Shown piece by piece: positions 1 through 11,070 of a stretch of 64,000 nucleotides of DNA. The DNA comes from Staphylotrichum longicolle (lineage: Eukaryota; Ascomycota; Sordariomycetes; Sordariales; Chaetomiaceae), in the NCBI GenBank assembly GCA_019096155.1, contig JAHCVI010000003.1:4464001-4528000 (forward strand), written 5' to 3'. The notes under the pieces are model-generated. The model made no database searches, was not told the origin of the DNA, and saw nothing but the letters and a program-made list of their open reading frames with translations. Both the position numbers and the translations under genes were made by a program. Position 1 is the stretch's first letter. Every line of letters begins with the position of its first letter.

Positions 1-1
1 A

Positions 2-442
2 CCGGGGCTCAAGAAGCTGCTGCAGTTTGCGCGCATCAAGCCGGCCGTCAACCAGATCGAGATCCACCCCTTCCTGCCCAACGCGGAGCTCGTCAAGTTC
101 TGCTTCGACAACCAGATCCTGCCGGCGGCGTACTCGCCGCTGGGGTCGCAGAACCAGGTGCCGTCGACGGGCGAGACGGTGCGCGAGAACCCCCTGCTCA
201 ACGAGGTGGCCAAGCGCAGCGGGCACAACCTCGCGCAGGTGCTGCTGGCCTGGGGCCTGCGCCGGGGCTACATTGTGCTGCCCAAGAGCTCGACGCCCAG
301 CCGCATCGAGAGCAACTTCCAGATCCCAGAACTTTCGGACGAGGATTTTGCGGCGGTCGAGGAGGTGGCGCGGGGCCGCCACGTCCGGTTCGTCAACATG
401 AAGGACACGTTTGGGTACGATGTCTGGCCTGAGGAGGCGTGA
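2..442 (+). CDS. Aldo-keto reductase, C-terminal part (5' end outside window)
   Basis: The open frame runs from the first bases of the window to TGA at 440-442, giving about 146 residues. It carries the C-terminal half of an AKR TIM barrel: 'NQIEIHPFLPN' (strand 6 region), 'AYSPLGS' (strand 7), 'LLAWGLRRG' and the cofactor-phosphate-binding stretch 'VLPKSSTPSRIESNF', followed by 'ELSDEDFAAVEEV'. In the AKR family this half contributes NADP(H) binding; the catalytic Tyr/Lys/His residues lie upstream and are not in the window. Likely cytosolic NADPH-dependent carbonyl/aldose reductase of the glycerol 2-dehydrogenase type; the substrate cannot be told. No frame damage in the visible part. Confidence 0.93.
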   Translation, partial: PGLKKLLQFARIKPAVNQIEIHPFLPNAELVKFCFDNQILPAAYSPLGSQNQVPSTGETVRENPLLNEVAKRSGHNLAQVLLAWGLRRGYIVLPKSSTPSRIESNFQIPELSDEDFAAVEEVARGRHVRFVNMKDTFGYDVWPEEA

Positions 443-1252
443 GCGATGCGAGATTGCATGTGTGGCGGAGTTTTGTGTTTTTAACCTGGTGCTGGATACC
501 TAAGGTGGATTAGAGGATAATCAAAAGTTGAGCGTGGTTGTTTTTTCTCAGTGTTTTTCCCAACGTTTTCCTGGCATTTTGATGGGATTTGGTGCAGTTT
601 CTGGCGAGTTCTGGTGAGCTTTGCGGTGGTTGACGCTCCTGGTCATGTTTTGGTAGGCCTCTTACCAATGTTGGTTGGGCTTTCCAAATCGGGTTTCAGT
701 AGGCATTCCTTCTCTCCTGTGCCTGCTCGCTGCCTGCCGCTGCCTACCGGATCGACCAACCCGACCTTTCCAAATCTCTCACCCGACTTCTCGGCTTTTT
801 GTGATTGCAACTTCCTTCCGGACCTCAGTGCGTCGTCGCTTACGGTTTGACTTGATGGAAACTGGGGAGTCCAGCAGCCCAATTACAGGGGGTCCAGCGA
901 GAATCTTGGCTAACGATCAAGTTACCAGTTCGAGTTGACGACGGATTGCGCCATGTGGCTGCAGTCGTGCGAGACGCATGTGCTCTCACCCATTTGTCAG
1001 CACCCGCCAGCATTTGATGTTTCCGGGAAGGGAGTTGTACCGTGTTGTGGTAGTAATGTGTTGCATGGGGGAACCTTTGTGACCTCTTCATGAATAAGTC
1101 GCCGAAGTCAGAATAAATATCGCGGATATGGGGCCTTGATTCGCTCGTCTTGTTGACGGAGTCGCGTCTTGCGCTACCTTGAAGAACCCCAAGTTCTGAT
1201 CAGTATCACACCTTCTTGTATTATCATCTCCCGTTCTCTTCAACATTTCACT
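443..1252. other. Intergenic, aldo-keto reductase to NmrA-like pseudogene
   Basis: About 0.8 kb with no convincing coding frame. It should hold the AKR 3' UTR and the promoter of the next gene; a pyrimidine-rich stretch just precedes the ATG at 1253. Short frames on both strands here have no recognisable domain. Confidence 0.6.
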
Positions 1253-2496
1253 ATGGTCAAGATTGCTGTCGCCGGCCCTGGACGCAAGTACCTTCAACCC
1301 CCAAGTTGTATGTACTATCCCCGCTAACAATCGACCTCAGAGGTCGCCCACGAAATCATCGACGGTCTGCTTGCCACGGGAAAACATGAAATCACCCTCC
1401 TCGCTCGCAAGGTACGCAACGTGACTCTTTGCCAATCCCACGCCCTGATTCTTACCTGACCTGCACACCTAGGATCCCACCCCGGAGTTGGAGATAGAAG
1501 GGACCACGTGGGTCAAGGTGGACTATTTGGACCGGCCAAGTCTGGTCAAGGCGCTCACCGGTGTCCATACTGTCCTCTCCTTCATCGTGGCCCACAAGGA
1601 CATCGACAATGTCACCCAAAAGGCGCTGATCGACGCCAGCATTGAAGCCGGCGTCAAGCGTATTGCGCCCAGCGAGTGGGCACTGTTAGTCCACCCCCTC
1701 AATGGTATACGCACTTGAGCACTAACCACACTACAGCGCAAAGTTTGACAACCTGGACTGGTACCACAACAAACTCGTAATTCGAGAGTACTTAAAGGAA
1801 AAGAACAAGAACGGCAAGGTACCTGACCTTGTCCCGTTCCATCCAACCATTCGACGACCATGGCTGACTTTTACCCTCTGCAGGTCATTGAGTACACTCT
1901 CTTCCAACCCGGTTGGTTCTTGAACTACCTCGCCGGCAACCGGCAACAGCCAAGCATATCCAGTCTTCTGGTCTGCTGTTGATCGACCATGAGAACAAAC
2001 GTGCACGCGTTGCGGCAGCTTAGACAACCGGGTTAGCTACACCGCAATCGCGGACTTCGTCAACATCGTGGTCAAGGCCATCGCCTACGAGGGCGAGTGG
2101 CCCAAGGTCGGCGGCATCAACGGCCAGACACTGTCCCTCGCGGACGAGATCGCCATTGCGAGAGAGTCAGGGTAAGTCATACACGGAACACGCCGGCTGC
2201 CCGACGGAAGAGTTCTGACGTAGGGACAGGCAAGCCGTATGAGATTGAGACGCTGGATGTCGAAGACCTCCGGGCCGGCATCATCAAGCCTCGTGGCTGC
2301 CGCTTCTGGCCCATCCGTCCCTGAGCGAGGCCGAGAGAGCGGAGTTCTCCAAGCAGGTGGTGCGTGGCGTCACCCTCAATGTGGCCGACGGGGCCGCTAC
2401 TGTCTCGGACGTGGAAACCAGATCTTCCCGGATTACAAATTTACTACGGCTGAGGAGTTTCTGACGGGGTCTTTGGCAAGGCATAAGCTGGAGTAA
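1253..2496 (+). pseudogene. NmrA-like / isoflavone-reductase-like NAD(P)-binding protein, frame-disrupted
   Basis: Six exons can be followed: 1253-1283, 1341-1411, 1473-1684, 1737-1818, 1884-2171, 2224-2496. The translation starts 'MVKIAVAGPGQVAHEI' (Rossmann start) and continues through 'VLSFIVAHKD', 'GVKRIAPSEW', 'YTLFQPGWFLNYL', 'AYEGEWPKVGGINGQ' and ends 'FTTAEEFLTGSLARHKLE', typical of fungal NmrA-family oxidoreductases. The first intron (1284-1340) appears to use a GC-AG pair (GCAAGT donor), because the downstream GT gives a stop. Within exon 5 the frame changes twice (near 1940-1955 and 2020), and in exon 6 again near 2285 and 2433, so no intact protein is possible as written. Either a recent pseudogene or an indel-rich assembly patch; codon usage between the breaks still looks coding. 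Confidence 0.75.
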
Positions 2497-2865
2497 CTCT
2501 GCAGTTTTCGTTCTGAGGTGCCACGATTGGGAGGTATCGATGCATTGCCATTGATTTTATGTCAAGTGGTGGCCTGTGAACATCCAACACCATTTTGACT
2601 TGATTCGGAACTGGTCAGGATTGGAAGCAAGGCAGACCCGGCAATCAAGTTCCAGCCGGGAAGCACGGTGCCGTGCCTGACACAAGTTCCTTGAAAGGAG
2701 ACACTGCAATAAAACTCGATCTTGGGTCGTCACGGTGACTCTGCCCTTGTGAATGGTTGTTGTCAGTCTTGATTTCTGAACATCTGACCATGGTGGATGA
2801 AAGTCCAATGCCACTTTCAAGACGCACAGTGCAAAGCTTTCCTTTCGGGGAGTTCTCATCGTCCA
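2497..2865. other. Intergenic between two convergent genes
   Basis: A 0.37 kb gap that should contain both 3' UTRs. No gene or repeat seen. Confidence 0.6.
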
Positions 2866-5800
2866 TCAACAGTCCCTGGCTCTGTTCTCAAGCAACCCCT
2901 TCAAAATGACCACATTGCCCGTTCTTGGCCAGTGATAGTGCTGCGTGGTCGATCCTGGCGCCTTCTCGACCAACATCTCGACAATGGCTTCGTGGCCTTC
3001 CTGTATAGCGAGCGGTAGCGCCGCATGACTCTGCTGGCCGCTTGGTTCAGGCAGGGCACCCTTCTCAAGCAACATCTTCACGATGCGTTTGTGCCCGCCC
3101 ATCACAGCAAGCTGCAATGGAGTCAGACCAGTCTCCTTCCCGGCTCCAAGTTCGGTATCGACTCCATGATCCAGAAGCATCCTGACGATAGCTTCATATC
3201 CGCCTCTTACAGCGAGCTGCAGCGCCGTGAGTGGCTCATCGACAATACCGCCTTCTGCCCCTGTGTCGGCACCCGCTTCCAGCAGCAGCTTCACGAGACT
3301 TTCGTGTCCGCTCCTTGCCGCAAACTGCATAGACGTCTTATAAGTAGCATCCAACTTGTCGTACTCGAATCCTGCGGTGTCGGCACCGTTTTCGAGAAGG
3401 AATTTTGCCATCGTCTCGAGCCCTTGCGCTACTGCAAATGGGAGCGCCGAAGAAGGGATTGTGGCCCCGTTTTCTACCAATTTCTTGACAAGAACTTCGT
3501 TTCCTCTGACAAGGGCCCACGACACCGCCTCAGTTCCCCCACGTTTTGCTTGGTCGATTGACACCTGACATGTGCTCAGCAGAAAGGAAGCAAGGTCATC
3601 GTAGCCCCAATGTGCAAGAGACGAAAAAACGCCCCTCAACTCATGGAACCTGAAGTCATATCTCAGTCGCTTGGTGTTTGTGTGCTTCTCAAAGTGCTGA
3701 TCGCAATATTTGCGAAGAGAAACGTGTGACTCCTCTGGCTGGGCTTGCACATCGGCTTCCAAGAGAGCCCGAACCGCTTCGCGGCTCCCAGTCGACAACG
3801 CAGCAAATATTGGTGGCCCGTAGCGCGCGTCGGGTACGACCTCGAAACAGGATTCTGTTCGCGGGTGGATTGCAATGAGGTCGGCCAGATTCTTTTCTGC
3901 GAAGACGTAACGGAGGCTGATATTGTACTCATAACGCCGAATGGCGTGCTTCTCGAGGTCGTTGTTGACAATTACCCACCGGCGGAGCGGGAATCTGTCA
4001 AGGAACACTCGCTGTTCCATGCCATGCTGTTGGGCGCTGTTGGCGTGAGGGAGTACATTGAGCGTCGCGTATTCGAGAAAGGGGAACTTCAACCGAAACT
4101 GCTTGTGGAGTGGCTGTCGACCTGCAGGGTAATCAAACGAAGAGTACGGTTTACTGGCTTTGCGAACCCAAAGAGTGGAATCCAGCCCATAAGCGGAATA
4201 GCAGTCACCTACTGCAGCGATGACCTGCGCCAGACAGCAGTCCCGCAAAACCTCGTGGCTCTGCCCCACAAAGTTGACGGTGACACCAGACCACTGAGCC
4301 CTGTATCTGCCCAGCAAGAAGTCGCGGACGGACTCATGGATGAACTGAACTTCGCAGGCCTTGTTCCGTGTCACTTCGGCCAAGCCCTTGGACGAATGCC
4401 TCACGAAGGCTTTCATGTCGTCCAGGTCGACGGTGTCTGGGTCCCACCGACCGGCGCCGCATTCTTCACCCAGGCCAAATTGAACAGCGAAATAGAGTTC
4501 CTGGGGTTTAAGAGGGGCGTTGGCAAAAAGAACCCATTGCAGACAGACTTGCAACAGCTTGGGGTTCTCTCCGTCCCGAGTGAGGATCATCTCGAACAAG
4601 TCGGCCAGCTTCGGGGGGATTTCGCTCAGCCGCTTCTGCATCTTGTCAATAGGCTTCCCCGGGTATTCGAAGTTGAGGATGTCGACGACCAAGACGACCC
4701 ACAGGAAGATGAGTGAGGACTTTTCGAGAATCTTGGTTTGGAGAGTTTGTGCTGCCTTGGTCTTGCGCAGTCTGAGTTTTGCCGCGATGTACTGTTCGAT
4801 GTCGTCTTTGTGCCCGAGTTCGTCCTCAAGCGTCAACTCGATGCCTTTCGTGACCTCGATGTGCGGATAGTGCCGGCTGGAGAAGCAGATACCTGGAGCG
4901 GGAACCAACCGTGTTAGCAACTTTTCCTATTCTGCAATCATTCTTTCGATGATGCATCTCCACACTGTGATGGGATGAAGTCTGGGTGTGGCACATACTT
5001 AGCTGGACCTGCATCTCCTGCGCCAGGTCACAGAGCTCCTCAAAAAAGAAGACCATGTCTTTTGCTTGAGCATCGTCGCACTCATCTAGCGCATCAATAA
5101 AGATGGTCAAAGACCGGGTCCCAAGCTTGGGGATAGCGTGACGGAACGTGTGCTTCAGAGCCTCCTCGTGCCAGCCGTTGGTTTGGATTCCCCTTGCGCC
5201 GTCAGCCGTCATCCACTCGAGGCTGTCTTGCAGGTCCGGTGCCTTTTCGAAAAGTTGGTGGAGAAGGGAGCGGTACAGCCCGGCCGTGGACTTCTCCTCG
5301 AGCGAGCCTCGCGCGAGGAAGAAAAAGGACAGCATGATTTGTGAACGATCGCCCTTCGTTTTGGACTTTGCCTCTTCAAAGAGGAACTTCATCAGAGTTG
5401 ACTTTCCGGTACCCGGGTTACCTTTGATCCAAAGAAAGCCGCCATGTTCGATCCGTTGTGCAGGGTCGCGCCAGGATGCATACTCGGGTTTGTCGAGAAA
5501 CCAGCGGCAGGTCTTTCCTTGGGCGGCCATCAAGCTTGTGAGACGCTCGTCGATCTTGGTAAAGTAGAGCTGCTCGATGAGTGAACTCTTTATCTCCTTG
5601 GCAATGACCCCTTGGGCTTCTCCCGTTTGATCCCGTCCTTCTTGCGGACGAGAAACGATGTGGAGCTCATCTTCGGATACACTTGGCTCATGACCGATGT
5701 GCGTCTCTGTTGCGGAACGGTAAGGAGATCCTGATTTCTTCTCAATTTGGCCGAGAATATGCTCCAGTGCAGCCGACACCTTGAAGTATTCCGGATCTTG

Positions 5801-6922
5801 CAGCCCAGAAAAGCGGCACATGTCCATGTGGTTGCTGGAGATGAACTGCCGCGTCTCGAGCGCAAAGTTGTTGAGACAAGATGATCGGTCCTCGACGACC
5901 TTTGTTCCAAACAGAGCCCTTCACATCTGTTAGCCAAGGGAAAACGTCACGGTCGCAACTTGATGCATACGTTACGCCGTATTCCTCCTGGAACGAATAG
6001 ATCAACCAGTTTCTCTCTTGGCACAGGACAGGAAACTCGTCCCTCAGTTCTGCCAAGCGTTCAGAATCTGGCATGAGCGTGCTAACGATCTGGTTGTTTG
6101 CTTGGATCCCCAGGGCTTGTGCCGAGAGCGAAAGAATGTGATGAAGGGAGTTCCTAGGATCTGCCCCGCCGTGCGGTGTGCCGAAGAAGACAATCGAGGA
6201 AGTTGCTGAGAATATGTTGTGAATATGAGGTTTAGATGACTCGCATGCTCGAGCTCTCCGGAGAGCCTCCTTGACGACGATGCCACCAAGACTGTGGGCA
6301 ATGAAGATGATTGGCCGTGCCACCTCTCTCGAGTTGCGCCGCAAGCCCTCGAGGCAGCAAAGGAGGTCCCAAGCATGGTCGTAAACGGTTTTCTTGCTGA
6401 CTGGGCCCGTCAACCAGTGCCGGATCTTGGTGTCGTACCCGTATGTCAAAATTCGGGAGTTGGGTACTGTTTGGCAAGCGAGGTCTGCCGGCCAATAGAC
6501 ATCTTTTGGGAGCTGCCCTTCGGACGGGACGTTGCCGTTTCCCTCAGCTTCATTCGTTGTCGACGCCCGGCTGGGCCCTGTCGCCGATGATGCTGTGGAG
6601 GAGAGAATTGACGGGCTTCGACTAAAAAGCTGCAACCTCGGAATCTTGGAGCGTCGAGCGGCCTCACTCGGCTCGTCGTCCTGGCCCTGCCTCTTCGACC
6701 GGGTTTTGGACTGCGCTTTGGTCTTCAAGGTCCATGTGTCCTTTGGATGTCCAGTGAACCCATGGACAAACACAAGACTGGGGAGTATCAATCAGTTTCC
6801 ATCCGTACCATTTTATTCGGAAACACGACGGCATGCGTGGAACAAACATACTCGACCACTGGGTTTGGTGCTTCATACAGCACCGTGAAACCCTTATCGT
6901 TCACCGCGACCGAGCCTGCCAT
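2866..6922 (-). CDS. NLR-like STAND protein: alpha/beta-hydrolase (SesB type) - NACHT - ankyrin repeats
   Basis: Four exons (6922-6852, 6777-5971, 5918-4999, 4892-2866) join in frame to about 1274 residues; intron ends were chosen by GT/AG, CTAAC branch sites and frame. Residues about 25-300 are an alpha/beta-hydrolase: 'LVFVHGFTGHPKDTW' (oxyanion region), nucleophile motif 'IAHSLGGIVVKEAL', 'FFGTPHGG'. Then 'TKVVEDRSSCLNN' and 'HMDMCRFSGLQDPEY', a linker typical of these proteins. A NACHT NTPase follows with Walker A 'GNPGTGKSTLMK' and Walker B 'LTIFIDALDECDD'. The C-terminus has ankyrin repeats, e.g. 'GHESLVKLLLEAGADT', 'GYEAIVRMLLDHGVDT', 'GHKRIVKMLLEKGA'. In fungi such proteins are signal-transducing NTPases linked to heterokaryon incompatibility and immune-like cell death: repeats sense, NACHT oligomerises, the hydrolase acts as effector. 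The ligand is unknown. No frame damage, so probably functional. Confidence 0.93.
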
Positions 6923-7457
6923 TTCCCTTCCGTGTGAGCGCACTCATACTCTAGTCTGCGACAAAGGCAAAGCCGCCTGGTGTTGTGGCCGAGTGGTTCG
7001 GGTTTGCCGCCGCTAGGCCTGCTGTGTTTTGAACGTGATACAAGAGTTCTTCGCGTCAGAGCAGGTTGATGAAATGTTTGAAGAAGACGTAATGCAGCGG
7101 AGATGCTCGGGCGTCAATCGTCGTGAGGAGATTGAGCACGGAGTGAGGCTGAGCTGAACACGTGCACATGCACGAAGCGGACTCTCAAATGCTTGAGTGT
7201 GCCTCGACGAGGCAGACCATTGGCTGCCCGTTGAGATGCTGTGGCTGAGAGAAAAATTCCACAGCCCCCCCGTCGTTGAAGCCCTGAACCATCCGCCCAA
7301 CATCGCGAACTGCACCAACCCTACCACTCATCCCTCTCGGGCTGACAACTTTGTAGCAAGGATAACATGACGAGCGGTTTCTCGGGGTTCCTCAATGAAA
7401 CAAGCAGCACGGACATCTTTACCGCTTTCCTGTTCTCCAGTTGTTTTATTTTCCCCG
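6923..7457. other. Intergenic, NLR promoter region
   Basis: About 0.5 kb upstream of the NLR start. No supportable gene; short frames lack any domain. It should hold the NLR promoter. Confidence 0.55.
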
Positions 7458-7961
7458 TCAGACCGAGAACTGACATGTTCTGTTCCGTTCACCGTTGAGA
7501 GTGCTGTTCAAGACTGGTCCAACAGTCAGCATCCCTCCCGTCTCCGCGTACCCAGTGATTGAGAGAACTCCCATCTCGGGTCCATTATCAAGTATCTCGC
7601 CCACAATTCTCATTACGATGCCGCTCGTCCCCGAGCCTTCCCTGATCACTGCGGCAATCTCCTTGCCTTCGACACCGTCCCTGCCGAAGACTGGAACCTT
7701 GGTCATGTGGTGATTCCAGCTGGCGGCAGCAGCAAGGCGAAAGGCAGGTAGGTTCTTGCCTTCACCGAAAGGGTTTCGTTGTGCGAGGCTATTGGCATGC
7801 GACACGCTGGTCCGGCCTGGTGCAATATCGACACGAAATTCGATCTCATCCTTCTGGATGCTCTGAGACGCCTGCACGCATTGGGAATCACGTACGGCGG
7901 GTGCGTGAGGAGCGACACGTTCCTGGTCTACTCCGTATAGCATGGGGTGGTATTGCTCCAA
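7458..7961 (-). CDS. Possible hypothetical protein, weak
   Basis: An uninterrupted minus-strand frame of about 168 codons ending in TGA at 7458. Its first codon at 7961 is TTG, and the first in-frame ATG lies six codons further in, so the true start or an upstream exon is unclear. The C-terminal half looks protein-like ('TKVPVFGRDGVEGKEIAAVI', 'GTSGIVMRIVGEILDN'), with valine/glycine patterns suggesting strands, but I recognise no family. The plus strand has shorter competing frames. Could be a fragment of a decayed gene. Confidence 0.25.
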   Translation of the reverse strand: MEQYHPMLYGVDQERVAPHAPAVRDSQCVQASQSIQKDEIEFRVDIAPGRTSVSHANSLAQRNPFGEGKNLPAFRLAAAASWNHHMTKVPVFGRDGVEGKEIAAVIREGSGTSGIVMRIVGEILDNGPEMGVLSITGYAETGGMLTVGPVLNSTLNGERNRTCQFSV

Positions 7962-8251
7962 GACCGTCGCTAATTACCTTATGCACCCAATCGAAAAAGC
8001 GTTAGGTGGTATCCCGTAGGATCTACCCGATTCATCCAGGGGCGAGCACAAGTTCCGAGAGTGGGTTTTTGCTCTTGGCACACGGCTCAAGCGAAAATAA
8101 AGTGGAACCAAACAAAGGGGCTCACTAACGTGAAATAGGTAGGTAGATATCTCGACAGTCGTTGGTCCTCGAGTACGGTTTGGACGCCATCTTGTCTCCC
8201 TCTTTCTCCTTTTTCCACCACCATCCAACGCCAAAAGAAAAAGCCGCCGCC

Positions 8252-8920
8252 ATGGTACGCTCCATCCTCTCCCTCGCCCTCTCGGCCCTCGCCGTCCTCC
8301 CCTCCCCAACGACCGCCTACCAGGTCGTGAAAGACGGTCCCAACGTCCTCGATGAGTGCGCCGCCTGCCCGTTTCTGTACAAGACCTTCTACACGTGCGC
8401 CAGAACCGTCTCCCAACCGACCCGCACCAACGTCGGTGACTGCGTCTGTCCGCCCCGCCCCTCCGCCGGCTCCGACAACGGCTGGTACCCCTATATCGAG
8501 GCGTGCGCGGGCTGCCTGCCTGTAACGGAGTCCGGCGACTTCTGGAACACTATGGCCACCATGTTCTGGCAGACGGTCAATGTCTGCCGCGGGGACCGCA
8601 ATGTCACGACCGATGCGGAGGGTGTGCTGTGTATAGCGACTCCAAAGATGGAGAATTGCCTAGCGCTGAGGGACGCGTCCGAAGGTCCGACGTGGGTGGC
8701 CTATCGGATGTTCGGGTACGAGGAGCATAACAGCAACAAGACACAGGTGCTGAATTTGGCGGCGTTTAAGGTCAACTCGACGTCGACCGAGGCGGCGGCG
8801 GCGTCGACAGCGGCCAAGACCACTACGCCGGGAACCGCCACGGGGCTGGAGAGTGTGGCGGCGAGCACTACGCCGCCGCCGGCTACTACTACTGGGCGGT
8901 CGAGCCAAGCGCCGCAATAA
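8252..8920 (+). CDS. Small secreted cysteine-containing protein with Ser/Thr-rich tail
   Basis: ATG at 8252 sits in a strong context (gccgccgccATGg). The 222-residue product starts with a signal peptide (hydrophobic 'ILSLALSALAVL', likely cleavage after 'TTA'). The mature part has cysteines in short pairs: 'CAACP', 'CVCPP', 'CAGC', with aromatic-rich 'WYPYIEACAGCL' and 'FWQTVNVCRGD', and N-glycosylation sequons. From about residue 170 it becomes a Ser/Thr/Ala/Pro-rich tail. Just past the stop, a different frame encodes the hydrophobic segment 'ALGGMVIAGIWATL' (about 8980-9020), so a frameshift or unseen intron may have removed a C-terminal membrane or GPI anchor. No catalytic motif; role unknown, possibly cell-wall associated. 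Confidence 0.75.
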   Translation: MVRSILSLALSALAVLPSPTTAYQVVKDGPNVLDECAACPFLYKTFYTCARTVSQPTRTNVGDCVCPPRPSAGSDNGWYPYIEACAGCLPVTESGDFWNTMATMFWQTVNVCRGDRNVTTDAEGVLCIATPKMENCLALRDASEGPTWVAYRMFGYEEHNSNKTQVLNLAAFKVNSTSTEAAAASTAAKTTTPGTATGLESVAASTTPPPATTTGRSSQAPQ

Positions 8921-9541
8921 CGACAACCGCCTCGTCTTTGCAGCGGCTCGGTTAAGCCAGGGATCGCCGGCGGGATATGCTTTGGGCGGAATGGTTATTG
9001 CTGGGATTTGGGCTACTTTGAAGTGGGAGGAGGTTAGACGTTTGTTGCGTTGATGGGGGCATGTAATGTTAATATCAAGAGGCAAATAGGTAGAGTTGGC
9101 GACCCGGCCGGTTTCAGAAGTGTAGGACTGTGCCATTTCGCGATTACACTGAGTCTGAAGTTATTCTCCCCACATTTATGCTCTATATACTCGGTGATAT
9201 AATCGGGATTGAGTGTGTCTGCTGAGGCACTTGCTTTTATTGCTAGCTACGAGCAACGAGATACGTAGTGTCTAACGTGCCTAGACGTCACTCGGGAGCC
9301 GCGTTGATCTTCATAGCTTACATACTCTCCCTCATTACACCTTACCTATCAAAGTGATAGAGCGCAGTGCCTCTCAGACTGATATCACACGGAGCTTAGC
9401 CTTCCAGCGGATCAGAGTGTCCAATCTTAACCAACCGACACACACAATTAAAATAAACCAGTACGCCCTCACCTGCCCTAAAACTACGTAAAACCTTATG
9501 ACAATCCATTTGACATTTGTTGGCACAATCTTGGCGTTGCC
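8921..9541. other. Intergenic between convergent genes
   Basis: About 0.6 kb of AT-richer sequence. It begins with the possible out-of-frame membrane segment noted for the secreted protein. From about 9130 to 9500 nothing recognisable is seen. Confidence 0.55.
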
Positions 9542-10701
9542 TCACAGCAGCTTCCTCACAGCCGTCTCAACCAGGGCACCAGCAACCCCACAGCCCACCA
9601 CCACCCAAGCCCACTTGTTGTGCACTTGGCTAACGTCGGGCCAGAACGCATTCCTCTCATGTCGATATTTGTCGAAGTCAATCTTCTTTGTCACGTCTTC
9701 GGCTCCGTAGCGCCGAGCCTGAGACTCCTCGTTCTCCTTGTCACCTCCCACGCAGCGGAGGAACAGGTAGTTTGTGAGCGGTCCCAGGAGCGCAACCGGG
9801 GCGAGCATGTTGTTGGCACAGAGAAGCAGCGGGAAGCTGAAGTGCACCAGCGCATCACCGAGATAGCTGTCAAGGCTGTCAGTGAATGACTCGACAGAAC
9901 TGACCAAAGGCACAAGGGACTCGACTCACTTGGGATGCCTCACCCCCCAAACCCCGTCCCTGCACATCTTCCCCTGGCTGTCGGCCCTCTCCTTAAACTC
10001 CCCCAACTGCCAATCCGCCAGCACCTCCAACGCCAGCCCGGCACTAAACAACCCGACGGCCACGGCCTGCGCAGCATCCTTCCACCCCCCACTCGCCCCC
10101 CACACCGTCCCCTCCCTCAGCCCCAACAGCCCCATGCGGAACGGCGTCGTCACCGACAGCGCAATCACGCTCTGAAACACCGCCTCGGGCAGATACACCG
10201 TCAACCACGCCCAGTCCCAAAACCCGCCCGCCTTCACAGGCCTCTTCCCGCCCCACAGCTCCAGCCCTCCGTGCTTGACCGCCTCATACCGCGGATCATC
10301 CCTCCCGCGCGCCCACGCCCGCGTCGCGACGCGGTACAGCAGCCGCCCGCCCGCCCCACCCGCGCCACCTTGCCCAGGAGCAGCTTGCGCCCCGGTCAGC
10401 ACGCGCCACGCGGTGCTGAGCGACACGGCGGTGCGGCGAAGGGGTGTGCCGCAGCACGCGGCGGCGTGCCACGCGGGACGGGGCCCAGGCGAGGTCCTTG
10501 GTGTCAAGGCGGTCGGTGAGGCGGGCGTAGCGTAGAGCAGGGCGACGGGGTGTTGATGCGAGGAGGAGGAGGGTGGACTTGAGGAGGCCGACGACGAGCG
10601 AGGCGAGCGGGTGCGGGCGCGGTGAGGGGGGAGGGCGGGTGGACCGGGGGCAGGTCGGCGGAGCCGCCCCAGGGGTTGGTGGTGTGGTGAAGTGGTTCCA
10701 T
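9542..10701 (-). CDS. DUF1295 / steroid-5-alpha-reductase-like membrane protein (frame breaks near N-terminus)
   Basis: Exon 2 (9866-9542) joins exon 1 (ending 9930) to give the family signature 'RHPNYLGD'; upstream lie 'RDDPRYE', 'FWDWAWLTVYLPEAVFQSV' and 'LEVLADWQLGEFKE'. DUF1295 proteins are multi-pass membrane proteins of the ER or plasma membrane related to steroid 5-alpha-reductases and isoprenylcysteine methyltransferases; substrates are unknown. The first ATG at 10701 gives 'MEPLHHTTNPWGG', but between about 10640 and 10430 the readable protein ('HPLASLVVGLLKST', 'LYARLTDRLDTKDLAWAPS') hops through all three frames, requiring at least three 1-base indels in very GC-rich DNA. As written it is disrupted; the C-terminal two thirds are clean. 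Confidence 0.8.
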
Positions 10702-11070
10702 GGCGGATTCCTGTTGGGTTTTAAGATGCCATAACTTGGTCGATGGTTGTTATTTAGTCGGTTGGGTTAAGGTGAAGATCGATCCATGACCAATGTGGTG
10801 AAAAGTGCTGGATGCGATAGGAGGGCTGTGGGGACAAATTCAGCCTACCTTGGCCCCGTCGTGATGTCACGATGAGCACATCGATGGCTGCTGGGCGTAA
10901 ATAGGAGTGATACACTATTATATAACGAGAAAATGCACCAATGAATTCTTGACAGTCGTCTAACTCGCGCAGCAGTGCGAAGGAGGGCTGCTACCAATAT
11001 ATACTCCTTTTCCGGCAATCTTCACGTCAACGATGCATAGTTGAACGCTGTCGAGCGTGTCGGAACCTCA
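10702..11070. other. Intergenic upstream of the DUF1295 gene
   Basis: About 0.37 kb. It should hold the DUF1295 promoter and the HET gene 3' UTR. Nothing else seen. Confidence 0.55.
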
